Below are positions 7,040 to 17,100 of a DNA stretch of 64,000 nucleotides, piece after piece. The position numbers and the translations under genes are program-made. How positions within the stretch are numbered: position 1 is the first letter of the stretch; every line of letters starts with the position of its first letter. This stretch comes from JBEVOS01 sp044226655 (lineage in GTDB: Bacteria; Pseudomonadota; Alphaproteobacteria; Caulobacterales; Aquidulcibacteraceae). The stretch spans positions 349,208-413,207 of the forward strand of contig JBGAGO010000003.1 of the NCBI GenBank assembly GCA_044226655.1. The letters are read 5' to 3'. Below the pieces are notes generated by a model, which did not search any database, was not told where the DNA came from, and worked only from the letters and a program-made list of their open reading frames with translations.

Positions 7040-8227
7040 TCAAGGGCAAAGCACCTCCACGAGCGCGCCCGCGGCAGTCTCGGGCGCATCCGGCGGGCGC
7101 ACGATTAGCGCAGGCGCCGCCGCGAGGACCGAGATTAGAGCGGAATCTTGCTGCGCGGCCGCCTTCGCCCACAATCGGCCGCTGCCATCGCTTTCGACCA
7201 CCGCGCGGAGGTAGCTCTCGCGCGCGCCGTTGGCGGCGAGCGGCGTGCGGGTGCTGGCCGCGATGGTGCGGGTAGACTCAACAGCCTCCCGCCCGCAGAG
7301 CTTGTCGAGCAAGGGGCGCAAGAACAGCCGTGCGCACACCATGGTCGACGCCGGATTGCCCGGAAGGCCTAGAACCATGTGTTTTCCTATTCTCGCGAAC
7401 CATGTCGGTTTGCCGGGGCGGAGCGCGACTTCTTCGAAGACGAACGCGCCGCCGAGGTGGCGTATCGCAGGGCGGGCGTGGTCGTGATCGCCGACCGATG
7501 CGCCGCCAATGATGACGGTGAGGTCGCTTGTAGCCAAACTGTCCGCAATCGCGTTCGCGACAATCGGAGCGCGGTCTTTCAGGGGCGGAACCGTGCTCGC
7601 TTCGCCGCCCCATTGTTCGACCAGCGCCGCGACCGCGAAGCTCAGGGAGTCAAAGATCTGGTCGGCGAGGGGCGTATCGCCAGGCGCTACGAGTTCGTCG
7701 CCTCCGGCCAGGACCGCGACAACCGGGCGGCTTGAGACCGTGAGCGTCGCTCGTCCCAGCGTCGCGGCAAGTGCGATCGAAACCGCATCCAAGGTCGCGC
7801 CCGAGCTCAGGACGCGCGCACCGGCGCGGAAATCGACGCCTGCATCGCGGACATGGCGACCCTGCACGACCGGCGGCGCAGTAACGACGTCTCGCTCGCG
7901 CGCGGTGTCTTCCTGGATGAGGATGGCGTCCGCCCCCGCGGGTAGCGGAGCGCCAGTGAAGATGCGTGCGCATTCGCCGCAACCCACTGGCCGCTGCAGC
8001 GCGCTGCCCGCGCCGGCTTCGCCGATCAGGCGCAGGGCGCCGGGCGTGTCGCTCGCACGCACGGCATACCCATCCATCGCTGAAGCGCGGAAGGGCGGAT
8101 GATCGCGCGCTGCGATCAAATCCTCACGCAGCGTGCGCCCCAAGGCGTCGCGCAGGCGCACGATCTCGCAGGCCACGGGCTCTGCAAACGAGAGTACTGC
8201 CGCGCGCGCCTCAGCAACGCCGATCAT
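7040..8227 (-). CDS. moeA: Molybdopterin molybdenumtransferase MoeA
   Basis: 395 residues. MoeA inserts molybdate into adenylylated molybdopterin, the metal step of cofactor synthesis. Residues 1-60 show the family start (MIGVAEARAAVL, then DALGRTLREDL and FRASAMDGYAVR); the central MoCF domain carries SVGDHDH and LPGNPAS. The ATG at 8227 is chosen by homology; a TTG at 8287 is possible and would nearly abut moaA. Last gene of the run regulator - CMD protein - mobA - moaA - moeA. It supplies cofactor for NarG encoded next door; moaC, moaD, moaE and mogA are not in the window, so this is a supplementary set. Confidence 0.92.
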   Translation of the reverse strand: MIGVAEARAAVLSFAEPVACEIVRLRDALGRTLREDLIAARDHPPFRASAMDGYAVRASDTPGALRLIGEAGAGSALQRPVGCGECARIFTGAPLPAGADAILIQEDTARERDVVTAPPVVQGRHVRDAGVDFRAGARVLSSGATLDAVSIALAATLGRATLTVSSRPVVAVLAGGDELVAPGDTPLADQIFDSLSFAVAALVEQWGGEASTVPPLKDRAPIVANAIADSLATSDLTVIIGGASVGDHDHARPAIRHLGGAFVFEEVALRPGKPTWFARIGKHMVLGLPGNPASTMVCARLFLRPLLDKLCGREAVESTRTIAASTRTPLAANGARESYLRAVVESDGSGRLWAKAAAQQDSALISVLAAAPALIVRPPDAPETAAGALVEVLCP

Positions 8228-8288
8228 GCCAGCGGCTCGCGACGCGTTCGCCGCGCCGACCAATGTCGCGCAGCCCAAGGAAGACAAA

Positions 8289-9281
8289 TCATCCGCCGGT
8301 CACCGACATATGCCGCACCGTCGCGGGCGAGCCCAGTCGCTCCACCTGGAAATCGTGGCCTTTGGGGCGCAGCGTGATCGCCGCGTCCAGGCTCGCGTCC
8401 AGGGCGTCCAGCCCCTCTGGCGCGCGCAATATCTTGCGAAGATCGACGGACGTTTCGTGCCCCAGGCAAAGATAGAGCCGGCCCGTGCAGGTGAGACGAA
8501 CCCTGGAACACGCCTCGCAAAAATTGTGGCTGAGCGGCGTGATAAATCCCAGGCGCCCACCGGTTTGCTCGACGCGAACATAGCGCGCGGGCCCGCCGGT
8601 GCGGTCCGGCAGATCGGTGAGGCGCCAATAGCTCGCCATATCTTCGCGCACGCTTGCCAGAGACAAGAACTGATCGGTGCGGTCTTGGTCGATCTCCCCG
8701 AGCGGCATGGTCTCGATGAGCGTGATGTCGAAGCCGCGGCCGTGCGCCCATTTGATGAGATCGGGAATTTCGCGTGCGTTGTCGCGTTTTAGCGCGACCG
8801 TGTTGATCTTGACCTTAAGGCCCGCGCGCGCGGCGGCGTCGATGCCCGCGAGCACTGAGGGCAGGCGATCGCGGCGCGTGATGTGCTTGAACGTGTCGCG
8901 GTCGAGTGAATCGACGGAGACATTTACGCGGCGCACGCCCGCCGCGAAGAGCGGCGCGGCGAACGCCGAGAGATGGACGCCGTTCGTGGTGACGGTGATT
9001 TCGTCGAGACCCGACCCGAGGTGGCGTTTCACCAGGTTGAGGAGATCGAGGAACCCGCGCCGCACCAGGGGCTCGCCGCCGGTGAAGCGCAGCCGGCGCA
9101 CGCCGCGCCGGATGAACGCCGCGCACAACCGGTCAAGTTCTTCGACGGTGAGAAGTTCGTTGCGCGGCAGAAAGCGCATGCGTTCGCTCATGCAGTAATG
9201 GCAGCGCAGATCGCAGCGGTCGGTGACGGAAACGCGCAGATAGGTGATGGCGCGGCCGAAGGGATCGATCAGCGGGGTCAT
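8289..9281 (-). CDS. moaA: GTP 3',8-cyclase MoaA
   Basis: 330 residues. Radical-SAM enzyme that makes 3',8-cyclo-GTP, the first step of molybdenum cofactor synthesis. The N-terminal cluster motif is CDLRCHYCM near residue 24, and the C-terminal second 4Fe-4S cluster is CEACSRVRLTC with a further cysteine in YLCLG, spaced as in MoaA. The usual terminal GG is visible (VTGG), needed for activity. The ATG overlaps the mobA stop by four bases (ATGA), so the two are translationally coupled. Normal length. Confidence 0.95.
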   Translation of the reverse strand: MTPLIDPFGRAITYLRVSVTDRCDLRCHYCMSERMRFLPRNELLTVEELDRLCAAFIRRGVRRLRFTGGEPLVRRGFLDLLNLVKRHLGSGLDEITVTTNGVHLSAFAAPLFAAGVRRVNVSVDSLDRDTFKHITRRDRLPSVLAGIDAAARAGLKVKINTVALKRDNAREIPDLIKWAHGRGFDITLIETMPLGEIDQDRTDQFLSLASVREDMASYWRLTDLPDRTGGPARYVRVEQTGGRLGFITPLSHNFCEACSRVRLTCTGRLYLCLGHETSVDLRKILRAPEGLDALDASLDAAITLRPKGHDFQVERLGSPATVRHMSVTGG

Positions 9282-9874
9282 GCGCCGCTCTCCAGAGCGG
9301 CCAGGACCTCAGCTGTGTTGGCGTTGGCGAACGCGTGCGCCTCCTCGAACTGAACCGGGACAGCGCCGATCTCGGCCAGGAAGGCCCGCACCGATGGATG
9401 CCGGCCCTCGTGGAGGCGCGCGTGCAGCGCGTCGTAGACACAGACGCTCCAGAGCGCGCAGAGGGGATGGTGGCCGGCTTCGGTCACGGCGAAGGCCGCG
9501 CGCGCGCTGCCAATACTTTGTGCGAGCCGGGCCACAAGGTTGGCAGGCAAACAAGGGGCGTCGCAAGGCGCGCTCGCCAGAAAGGCAAAGCCGCGCCGGC
9601 GCGCCCACGCCAGACCGCGCAGGACGCCGGCAAGGGGCCCGCTGGGAAGGGCAGGGTCGTCGAACACAACCTCGATCCCGATTTCCCGTCCGCGCGCCTC
9701 GGCGCCCGACCCCGGCCGCGCGCTGATGGCGAAGCCGGGCAAGTGCGCAAACAGCCGGGCGATGCGGTCGATCATCGGCGCGCCGTCGAAGAGCGCCACG
9801 GCCTTCTCGGCGCCGAAGCGGGTGGAGCGCCCGCCCGCGATCAACAGTCCGCCTATGGCGCCGGTCGGGATCAC
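9278..9874 (-). CDS. mobA: Molybdenum cofactor guanylyltransferase MobA
   Basis: 198 residues. MobA joins GMP from GTP to Mo-molybdopterin to form the bis-MGD cofactor used by DMSO-reductase-family enzymes such as NarG. The nucleotide-binding start GGLLIAGGRSTRFGAEKA and the later SAPCDAPCLP (equivalent of the DxP metal site) are visible; the C-terminal ANANT motif is typical. ATG overlaps the stop of the upstream CMD gene and its own stop overlaps moaA. Together with NarG this explains why the set travels with the nitrate genes. Confidence 0.93.
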   Translation of the reverse strand: MIPTGAIGGLLIAGGRSTRFGAEKAVALFDGAPMIDRIARLFAHLPGFAISARPGSGAEARGREIGIEVVFDDPALPSGPLAGVLRGLAWARRRGFAFLASAPCDAPCLPANLVARLAQSIGSARAAFAVTEAGHHPLCALWSVCVYDALHARLHEGRHPSVRAFLAEIGAVPVQFEEAHAFANANTAEVLAALESGA

Positions 9875-10206
9875 GCTTTTGGCCGGGTGTAATCTTCGAT
9901 CCAGGTTAGCGCACGAATGGCGTGCGGCCAGCCCAGCGTGGTGATGGCGAGATACGCGACATGGTGGAGTTCATCGGCGCTGAGCCCTTCGGCCAAGGCG
10001 CGGCGCGCATGCGAGTGCGTTGCGCCTTCAGAATCGGCGCCGATGGCGAGGGCGAGCGTAACCAGCCGCCGCGTCTTGGCGTCGAGGGGACCGGCCTCTC
10101 CCGCCGCAGCGCCCAGCGCCTGCAGCGCTTTCCATAGTTCGGGCTTTTCGAGGGCGACTCTGCCGGCGGCGCCGGGCAGGTCATCACCAGCAGGTACCGA
10201 TGTCAT
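9871..10206 (-). CDS. Carboxymuconolactone decarboxylase (CMD/AhpD-like) family protein
   Basis: 111 residues of the CMD fold: LDAKTRRLVTLALAIG, then GATHSHARRALAEGLS and ELHHVAYLAITTLGWP. The AhpD redox CxxC is absent; the equivalent site reads ATHSH, so peroxidase-reducing chemistry of the AhpD kind is unlikely. GGAGGAG stands 8 bases before the ATG. It follows the Dnr-type regulator gene by 70 bases and overlaps mobA. The actual function is unknown; similar small CMD proteins are common beside anaerobic genes. Confidence 0.85.
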   Translation of the reverse strand: MTSVPAGDDLPGAAGRVALEKPELWKALQALGAAAGEAGPLDAKTRRLVTLALAIGADSEGATHSHARRALAEGLSADELHHVAYLAITTLGWPHAIRALTWIEDYTRPKA

Positions 10207-10276
10207 CGCGTTCGCTCCTCCCGCAAAAGCGCAGTCAAAGGCGCCTGCCCGAGGAGGTCAATCAAAGCGGGCCGGT

Positions 10277-11047
10277 TCATCGCGGCTTTGCCCGGGAGAG
10301 TTCCGACAGCCAGATTTCAGCGTCTGCTTCCGCGACGATGTCGCCTCCGCGCGGGGCGCTGTTGTCGGTCAGCGGATCGGGCTTTGCGAGTTGTTCCAGC
10401 GCGGCGATGTTGGCCAGCGTGACAACCGAGCCTTGGACGGTCACGCCGTGCTTTTGCAGGGCGCCAAAGGAGCGCGAGAGATTCTCCGGCGACATGCCCA
10501 GGAGCGAAGCCAGGATGCGTTTTTCATGATGCAGAAAGACGGTCGATCCGGACCGGTCGATGGCGCGTTGCGCCAGCAAGTAGTTGGCCAGTCTCTCGGT
10601 GCTGTTGCGCAGCTTGATGTTCTTGATGTTGCGCACCAGACCACGATAGCAGCCGGCGAGATCGCGCGCGACGGACATGGCGATTCGCGGATCGAGGCGC
10701 ATCGCCGTGCGGATCGCATCCCCCGGGATCATCAGAATCTCGCATCGCGCCAAGGTCCGCGCGGACATGAGCGCGGCCGCGTCGAGCACGACGGCGGCGA
10801 GGATGAAGGTCGATACGGGCCGCAGGATGGTCAGCACCGTTTCATGGTCGTTCCAGGTGCCGTGAAGTTCGGCCTGGCCATCGAGCAGGATGTACAGGAA
10901 GTCCACCGGATCGCCTTCGAGCAGCAGCACGGTCTCGGGAGGGAAACGCTGCACGTGCGCGCCCGCTGTCGCCGCGCGGAAGGTCTCAGCCGCGGCGTCC
11001 GCGAACAACGGCAATCGCTTGACCCGATCGATGTCGCTCGCGCGCAA
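10277..11047 (-). CDS. Crp/Fnr family regulator, Dnr/Nnr type
   Basis: 256 residues: a cyclic-nucleotide-like sensor domain (about 1-120), long dimer helix and a C-terminal winged helix with GMSPENLSRSF. The E-x-x-S-R in the recognition helix is the set that reads TTGA half-sites. The FNR iron-sulfur cysteines are missing (only two scattered Cys), pointing to the Dnr/Nnr class that senses NO through haem. A TTG at 11047 is chosen as start: GGAGG lies 5 bases upstream and the promoter box at 11094-11107 would otherwise be coding. Candidate controller of the boxes in this half. First gene of the MoCo run. Confidence 0.85.
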   Translation of the reverse strand: MRASDIDRVKRLPLFADAAAETFRAATAGAHVQRFPPETVLLLEGDPVDFLYILLDGQAELHGTWNDHETVLTILRPVSTFILAAVVLDAAALMSARTLARCEILMIPGDAIRTAMRLDPRIAMSVARDLAGCYRGLVRNIKNIKLRNSTERLANYLLAQRAIDRSGSTVFLHHEKRILASLLGMSPENLSRSFGALQKHGVTVQGSVVTLANIAALEQLAKPDPLTDNSAPRGGDIVAEADAEIWLSELSRAKPR

Positions 11048-11052
11048 ACCGC

Positions 11053-11107
11053 CCTCCAATGCGGGCAATGTCGGCCGTTCTCCGGCCGACGATTTGATGC
11101 ACGTCAA
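11053..11107 (-). promoter_or_regulatory. FNR/Dnr-type box and promoter of the regulator gene
   Basis: TTGATgcacGTCAA at 11094-11107, 53 bases before the TTG start. A class II start would fall near 11059, leaving a 12-base leader that contains GGAGG (11057-11053). A 7-base inverted repeat, TCGGCCG and CGGCCGA (11071-11089), lies between box and -10 and could be a second operator. Suggests autoregulation. Confidence 0.6.
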
Positions 11108-11250
11108 GAAAAAGAGCGGCCCCCGAAGGCTGGCTTGATAATAGCCTGGCGACCGCCCGATGGATATCAAAGCCTAAGCCGGACAAACATCAAACCAAGC
11201 CAATAACCGCCGCTGCGCTTACAATGGTCGGCCCGCTTCGTCAGCTCGGC

Positions 11251-11264
11251 TTGATGCGCATCAA
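11251..11264 (+). promoter_or_regulatory. Consensus FNR box upstream of narK
   Basis: TTGATgcgcATCAA, an exact FNR consensus palindrome, centred 87 bases before the chosen narK ATG. A class II start would lie near 11299, which rules out the GTG at 11276 as narK start. The rest of the 300-base gap to the regulator gene shows no other gene. Confidence 0.8.
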
Positions 11265-11344
11265 ATGATCTGGCCGTGCTCGGTGCTGTTGATGCTCAAG
11301 CGCGCGCCTCCGTGGGGCGACGCTCGCGACATTGGGCGATCGAC

Positions 11345-14092
11345 ATGGCTTCACCGCAAGAACACCGGGCAAAACAGAGCGGAGCCGACAGCGCTCTCTG
11401 GCTTAGCACCATAGCCTTCACGGCCTGCTTCGCTGTCTGGACGATCTTCTCGATCATCGGGGTTCAGATCAAAGCCGATCTGGGTCTTAACGAAACCCAA
11501 TTCGGCTTGCTCATCGGGACACCCATACTGACGGGCTCGCTCATCCGGCTCGTGCTCGGCGTATGGGCCGAGCAGTATGGCGGCCGGGTGGTCAATCTGG
11601 GGGTGATGCTGGCGGCGGCGGCGGCGACATTTCTGCTGTCCTATGCGCAAACCTACGAGCAGTTTCTGATCGCCGCGCTGGGCGTGGGTATCGCCGGCGG
11701 TTCGTTCGCCGTGGGCGTCGCCTACGTCTCCAAATTCTATCCCGTGACGGAGCAGGGCGCCGCGCTCGGCATTTTCGGCGCGGGCAATGTCGGCGCGGCT
11801 GTCACCAAGTTCCTGGCGCCCTTCGTGTTGCTGGCGTTTGGCTGGGAAGCCGTCGCGCAATACTGGGCCGCCGGACTTGTGGTCATGGCGCTCATCTTCT
11901 TTGCGTTCACGAAGGACGATCCCGATCTCATCGAGCGCCGGCGCAACGGCGTTCGCCCGCGCTCGATGATCGAGCAGTTCGCGCCGCTCAAGAACGTCCA
12001 GGTCTGGCGGTTTGCGCTCTATTATTTCTTCGTGTTCGGCGCCTTTGTGGCGTTAGCACTTTGGCTGCCGCGCTATCTCGTCGGCGTCTATGGCCTTGAT
12101 CTCAAGACTGCCGGCATGGTGGCGGCGGCGTTCTCGGTGCCGGCGTCACTCTTTCGAATCTATGGCGGGCATCTTTCCGACAAGGTCGGCGCGCGCCAGG
12201 TGATGTATTGGACCTTCCTGGTCGGCATCGCGGCGACTTTTCTGCTGTCCTATCCGCCCACAAGTTATGTGATCGATGGGATCGATGGGCCGATCTCGTT
12301 CCGGCTGGAAACCGGCTTGGTCGGATTCACAATCATCATCTTCGTGCTTGGCTTCTTTATGAGCCTCGGCAAAGCGGCGGTCTTCAAGCACATCCCGGTC
12401 TATTATCCCAAGGATGTCGGTGCAGTCGGTGGCCTTGTCGGCATGATCGGTGGTCTGGGCGGCTTCGTGCTGCCGATCGCTTTCGGCGTGCTGAACGATC
12501 TCACCGGGATTTGGACGAGTTGCTTCATGCTGCTCTTCCTCATCGTTTCCGGATCGCTCGTGTGGATGCATTTCGCTATCCGGCAGATGGAGCGCGACGC
12601 CGCCGGCAAGACGCTTGAGGCGTTGCCGGAATTCCCAGAAATGCAGCCCATTCACGAACCGGCCAAGCATAAGCCCGCGATGGCAGGCCTTATCAGCGAT
12701 TGGCGTCCGGAGGACGCAAGCTTTTGGAAGGACAAGGGCAAGGCGGTCGCTGCGCGTAATCTCTGGCTCTCCGTGCCCGCGCTGTTCCTCTCGTTTGCTG
12801 TCTGGATGGTTTGGTCAGTGGTCGTGGCGAAATTACCGACCATTGGTTTTAATTACACAACCGACCAGCTCTTCTGGCTCGCGGCGCTGCCGGGCTTGTC
12901 GGGCGCGACGCTGCGCATCTTCTATTCATTCATGGTTCCCGTCTTTGGCGGGAGGTTGTGGACGACATTGACCACATGGTCGCTGCTCGCGCCGGCGCTC
13001 GGCATAGGCTTTGCCGTGCAGAATGCCCAAACGCCGTACTGGATCATGCTGGGTCTGGCGCTGCTGTGCGGACTTGGCGGTGGAAACTTCGCAAGTTCGA
13101 TGTCGAACATAGGCTTCTTCTTTCCGCGCGCCGAGAAGGGCAACGCCCTCGCGCTCAATGCTGGTCTCGGCAATCTTGGCGTCAGCGCCATGCAATTTCT
13201 GGTGCCGATTGCAATCACGACGGCGGTGTTCGGAAGCTTTGGCGGCGCCGGTCAGGCGACCGATGCCGGCGGCACGCTCTTCATGCAGAATGCCGGCTTC
13301 ATCTGGGTTCCGTTCATTGTCGTTTCCGCCTTCATGGCGTGGTTCGGCATGAACGATCTCTCCACGGCCAAAGCCTCCTTCGCCGAGCAATCAGTCATCT
13401 TCACGCGCACCCACAACTGGATCATGTGCTGGCTCTACACTGGCACGTTTGGTTCGTTCATTGGCTTCTCCGCGGCGTTTCCTCTCCTCACCAGCACGCA
13501 ATTTCCTGGTGTCAACGTGCTGCAGATTGCGTTCCTTGGGCCGCTTGTGGGTGCGCTATCACGCTCGCTAACAGGTTGGATATCTGATCGCTTCGGCGGC
13601 GCGCGCGTGACGCTTGCTGTGTTCGCATTGATGATGCTGGGCACGATCGGCGTCATCTACTTCCTCGCCAACAAGGCGGCGCCCGGCGCTTTCACCGGCT
13701 TCTTCGCCTGCTTCATACTGCTCTTCTTCGCGAGCGGCGTCGGCAACGCATCTACCTTCCAAATGATCCCGGCCATCATGCGCAAGGAGATCGCCCGCCT
13801 CGCGCCGCAAGCCTCCCCTCAAGATCAGCTGAAGCAGGCGGAGAAGGAATCGGCTGCCATCACCGGCTTTACGTCGGCGATCGCGGCTTACGGCGCCTTC
13901 TTCATTCCGAAGAGCTTTGGCTTTTCAATCGCCGAAACGGGAAGCGCCACCGCAGCGCTTGTGGGCTTTCTTGTCTTTTACGTGTCGTGTCTGGCCGTCA
14001 CTTGGTTTGTGTACGCTCAGCCGAAAGGCCTTCTCTTCGACGTCGAAAACAAGCGCCACGGCGCCCAGCCCGCCAAGGTTGCGGCGCAATAA
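11345..14092 (+). CDS. narK: NarK1-NarK2 fused nitrate/nitrite transporter
   Basis: 915 residues with two MFS transporter halves, about 24 helices in all. The first half (about 15-440) has the NarK1 pattern GTPILTGSLIRLVLG and resembles proton-driven nitrate uptake; the second (about 475-900) has the NarK2 pattern GGNFASSMSNIGFFFP and resembles nitrate/nitrite exchange. Such fusions are known in Paracoccus and other denitrifiers. The ATG at 11345 (MASPQEHRAK) is chosen from the promoter position and the start of similarity; no strong ribosome-binding site is seen. narG starts 13 bases after its stop, so it leads the nar operon. Confidence 0.93.
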   Translation: MASPQEHRAKQSGADSALWLSTIAFTACFAVWTIFSIIGVQIKADLGLNETQFGLLIGTPILTGSLIRLVLGVWAEQYGGRVVNLGVMLAAAAATFLLSYAQTYEQFLIAALGVGIAGGSFAVGVAYVSKFYPVTEQGAALGIFGAGNVGAAVTKFLAPFVLLAFGWEAVAQYWAAGLVVMALIFFAFTKDDPDLIERRRNGVRPRSMIEQFAPLKNVQVWRFALYYFFVFGAFVALALWLPRYLVGVYGLDLKTAGMVAAAFSVPASLFRIYGGHLSDKVGARQVMYWTFLVGIAATFLLSYPPTSYVIDGIDGPISFRLETGLVGFTIIIFVLGFFMSLGKAAVFKHIPVYYPKDVGAVGGLVGMIGGLGGFVLPIAFGVLNDLTGIWTSCFMLLFLIVSGSLVWMHFAIRQMERDAAGKTLEALPEFPEMQPIHEPAKHKPAMAGLISDWRPEDASFWKDKGKAVAARNLWLSVPALFLSFAVWMVWSVVVAKLPTIGFNYTTDQLFWLAALPGLSGATLRIFYSFMVPVFGGRLWTTLTTWSLLAPALGIGFAVQNAQTPYWIMLGLALLCGLGGGNFASSMSNIGFFFPRAEKGNALALNAGLGNLGVSAMQFLVPIAITTAVFGSFGGAGQATDAGGTLFMQNAGFIWVPFIVVSAFMAWFGMNDLSTAKASFAEQSVIFTRTHNWIMCWLYTGTFGSFIGFSAAFPLLTSTQFPGVNVLQIAFLGPLVGALSRSLTGWISDRFGGARVTLAVFALMMLGTIGVIYFLANKAAPGAFTGFFACFILLFFASGVGNASTFQMIPAIMRKEIARLAPQASPQDQLKQAEKESAAITGFTSAIAAYGAFFIPKSFGFSIAETGSATAALVGFLVFYVSCLAVTWFVYAQPKGLLFDVENKRHGAQPAKVAAQ

Positions 14093-14105
14093 GGACTGAA
14101 CGCAC

Positions 14106-17100
14106 ATGAGCCATACACTCGATCGGCTGGCCTTCTTCAGCCGCAAGACCGAACTTTATGCAGGCGGTCACGGCGTGACGAACGACGAGGACCGTTCTTG
14201 GGAGGAGGCGTATCGGCGCCGCTGGCAGCACGACAAGATCGTGCGCTCGACGCACGGCGTGAACTGCACCGGTTCGTGTTCGTGGAAGATCTACGTCAAG
14301 GGCGGCATCGTCACCTGGGAAACCCAGCAGACGGATTACCCGCGCACGCGTCCCGATCTGCCCAATCACGAACCGCGCGGGTGCGCGCGCGGCGCAAGCT
14401 ACTCGTGGTATCTCTATTCCGGCAATCGTGTGAAGTACCCGATGGTGCGCGGCCGGCTGTTGAAGCTGTGGCGCGAAGCGCGCAAATCGTTGTCACCGGT
14501 GCAGGCGTGGGCGTCGATCGTCGAAGACGCGGCCAAGCGCAAGTCCTACACCTCCATCCGTGGCGGCGGCGGCTTGGTGCGCTCGACGTGGGACGAAGTC
14601 ACTGAATTGATCGGTGCGGCCAACGCCTACACAGTAAGGAAGCACGGACCGGACCGGGTGTTCGGCTTCTCGCCGATCCCGGCCATGTCGATGATTTCGT
14701 ACGCTGCCGGCGCGCGCTATCTGCAATTGCTCGGCGGCGTTTGCGGATCGTTTTACGATTGGTACTGCGATCTGCCGCCGGCGAGCCCGCAAACCTGGGG
14801 TGAACAGACTGACGTCCCGGAATCTGCAGATTGGTACAATTCGGGCTTCATTTTGGTCTGGGGCTCAAACGTGCCGCAGACGCGCACGCCCGATGCGCAC
14901 TTCTATACCGAGGTTCGCTACAAAGGCGCGAAGTCCGTCGTCATCTGCCCGGACTATTCGGAAGCATCGAAATTCGCTGATCTTTGGATTTCGGTAAAGC
15001 AGGGCACGGACGCGGCCCTCGCCATGGCGATGGGCCATGTTGTGCTCACCGAATTTCATCGCGACCGCGAGGTGCCGTACTTCAAGGATTATGTGCGCCG
15101 CTACACTGACATGCCGCTCTTGGTGCGGCTGGTGAAGAAGGGCGGCCGCTATGTGCCTGAGCGGCTTCTGCGAGCTTCCGACTTCGACGATGCGCTGGCG
15201 CAAGAAAATAATCCCGATTGGAAGACCATCGGCATCGATGAGACGACCGGCAATCCGGTGGTGCCGACAGGATCGATCGGCTTCCGCTGGGGCGAACAGG
15301 GTAAGTGGAATCTGGAAGAAAAGACCGCTGACGGCGGCGATGTGAAATTGCGCGTGGGCCTGAAAGGCGCCCACGATGACATCGCTGAAGTGGTTTTCCC
15401 GTATTTTGCCAATAGCGCATCGAACGGCTTTGCATCGACAGATCACCCGGACACTTTGATGCGGCGCATTCCGGTAAAGCGGTTGAAGCTGAAAGACGGC
15501 GAGACACTTGTCGCTTCGGTGTACGATCTCTTTCTTGCAAACTATGGGGTCGATCAGGGCTTCGGCGGCGAGCACATCCCGTCGAACTACGACGACCTCG
15601 AGCCCTATACGCCGGCTTGGGCCGAAAAAGTGACGACGGTGCCGCGCGAGCAGGTCATCGCGGTGGCGCGCGGCTTCGCGGCGAACGCCGAAAAGACCAA
15701 CGGCAAGTCCATGGTGATCATCGGTGCGGCGATGAACCATTGGTATCACATGGACATGAATTATCGCGGGGTGATCAATCTCCTCGCGATGTGCGGGTGC
15801 ATCGGTCAGTCAGGCGGTGGTTGGTCCCACTATGTCGGCCAAGAGAAGCTTCGCCCACAGACCGGCTGGGCGCCGCTCGCCTTCGCCTTGGATTGGGCGC
15901 GCCCGCCGCGGCAGCAGAACTCGACCAGCTTCTTCTACGCGCACACCGATCAATGGCGCTACGAGACGCTCGATGTGAAAGAAATTCTTTCGCCCACCGC
16001 GCCAGACGGCGATTGGTGTCAGACCTTCATCGACTACAACGCCAAGGCCGAGCGGATGGGCTGGCTGCCGTCGGCGCCCGCGCTGAAAAAGAACTCGCTC
16101 GAAGTGGCCAAGGCCGCCGAGAAAGAAGGCGTCGACCCGCGCGAGTACGCTGCGCGCGAACTGAAATCCAAGCGGCTCGAAATGAGCTGCATGGATCCTG
16201 ATCACCCCGACAACTGGCCTCGCAACATGTTTGTGTGGCGCTCCAACTTGCTGGGATCATCTGGCAAGGGTCACGAATATTTCCTGAAGCACTTCCTCGG
16301 CACATCGAACGGCGTGCTCGGCAAAGAATTGGGCGAGACCGGACGGCGCAAGCCGGTGGAAGTCACGTGGCGCGAAGAGGGGCCTGAGGGAAAGCTCGAC
16401 CTTCTCGTCACCATCGATTTCCGTATGTCGACCACAGCAGTCTATTCCGACATCGTTCTGCCGACCGCCACGTGGTACGAGAAGAACGACCTCAACACCT
16501 CCGATATGCATCCGTTCATCCATCCGCTCACGGCGGCGGTGGACCCGGTGTGGGAATGCAAATCAGACTGGGACATCTTCAAAGCCATCGCCAAGGCCTT
16601 CTCGGATGTCTGCCCCGAAGTGCTTGGCGTCGAAAAGGACGTCGTACTGACGCCGATCCAACACGACAGCCCCGGCGAAATGGCGCAGCCTTTTGACGTC
16701 AAGGATTGGTGGAAAGGCGAGTGCGAGTTCATTCCGGGCAAGACCGGCCCGCAGATCAGCGTCGTCGAGCGCGACTACCCCAACCTTTATCGCCGTTTCA
16801 CTTCACTTGGGCCGCTGATGACTAAGGTCGGCAATGGCGGCAAAGGCCTTGCCTGGAACACGGAGCATGAGGTCGAGCACTTGAAGGCGCTCAATGGCGC
16901 CGTGCTCGACGGTCCGACCAAGGGATTGGCCAAGATCGAGACCGAGATCGACGCCTGCGAAACCATCCTGATGCTGGCGCCCGAAACCAATGGCGAAGTC
17001 GCCGTCAAGTCCTGGGCGTCGCTCGGCAAACAAACCGGTCGCGAACACACGCACCTCGCGCTCTCCAAGGAAGACGAGAAGATTCGTTTCCGCGATGTGG

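Noticed and set aside
11276..11344. Earlier GTG start for narK
   Set aside because: It would lie upstream of the transcription start expected from the FNR box, and the extra residues show no similarity to NarK.
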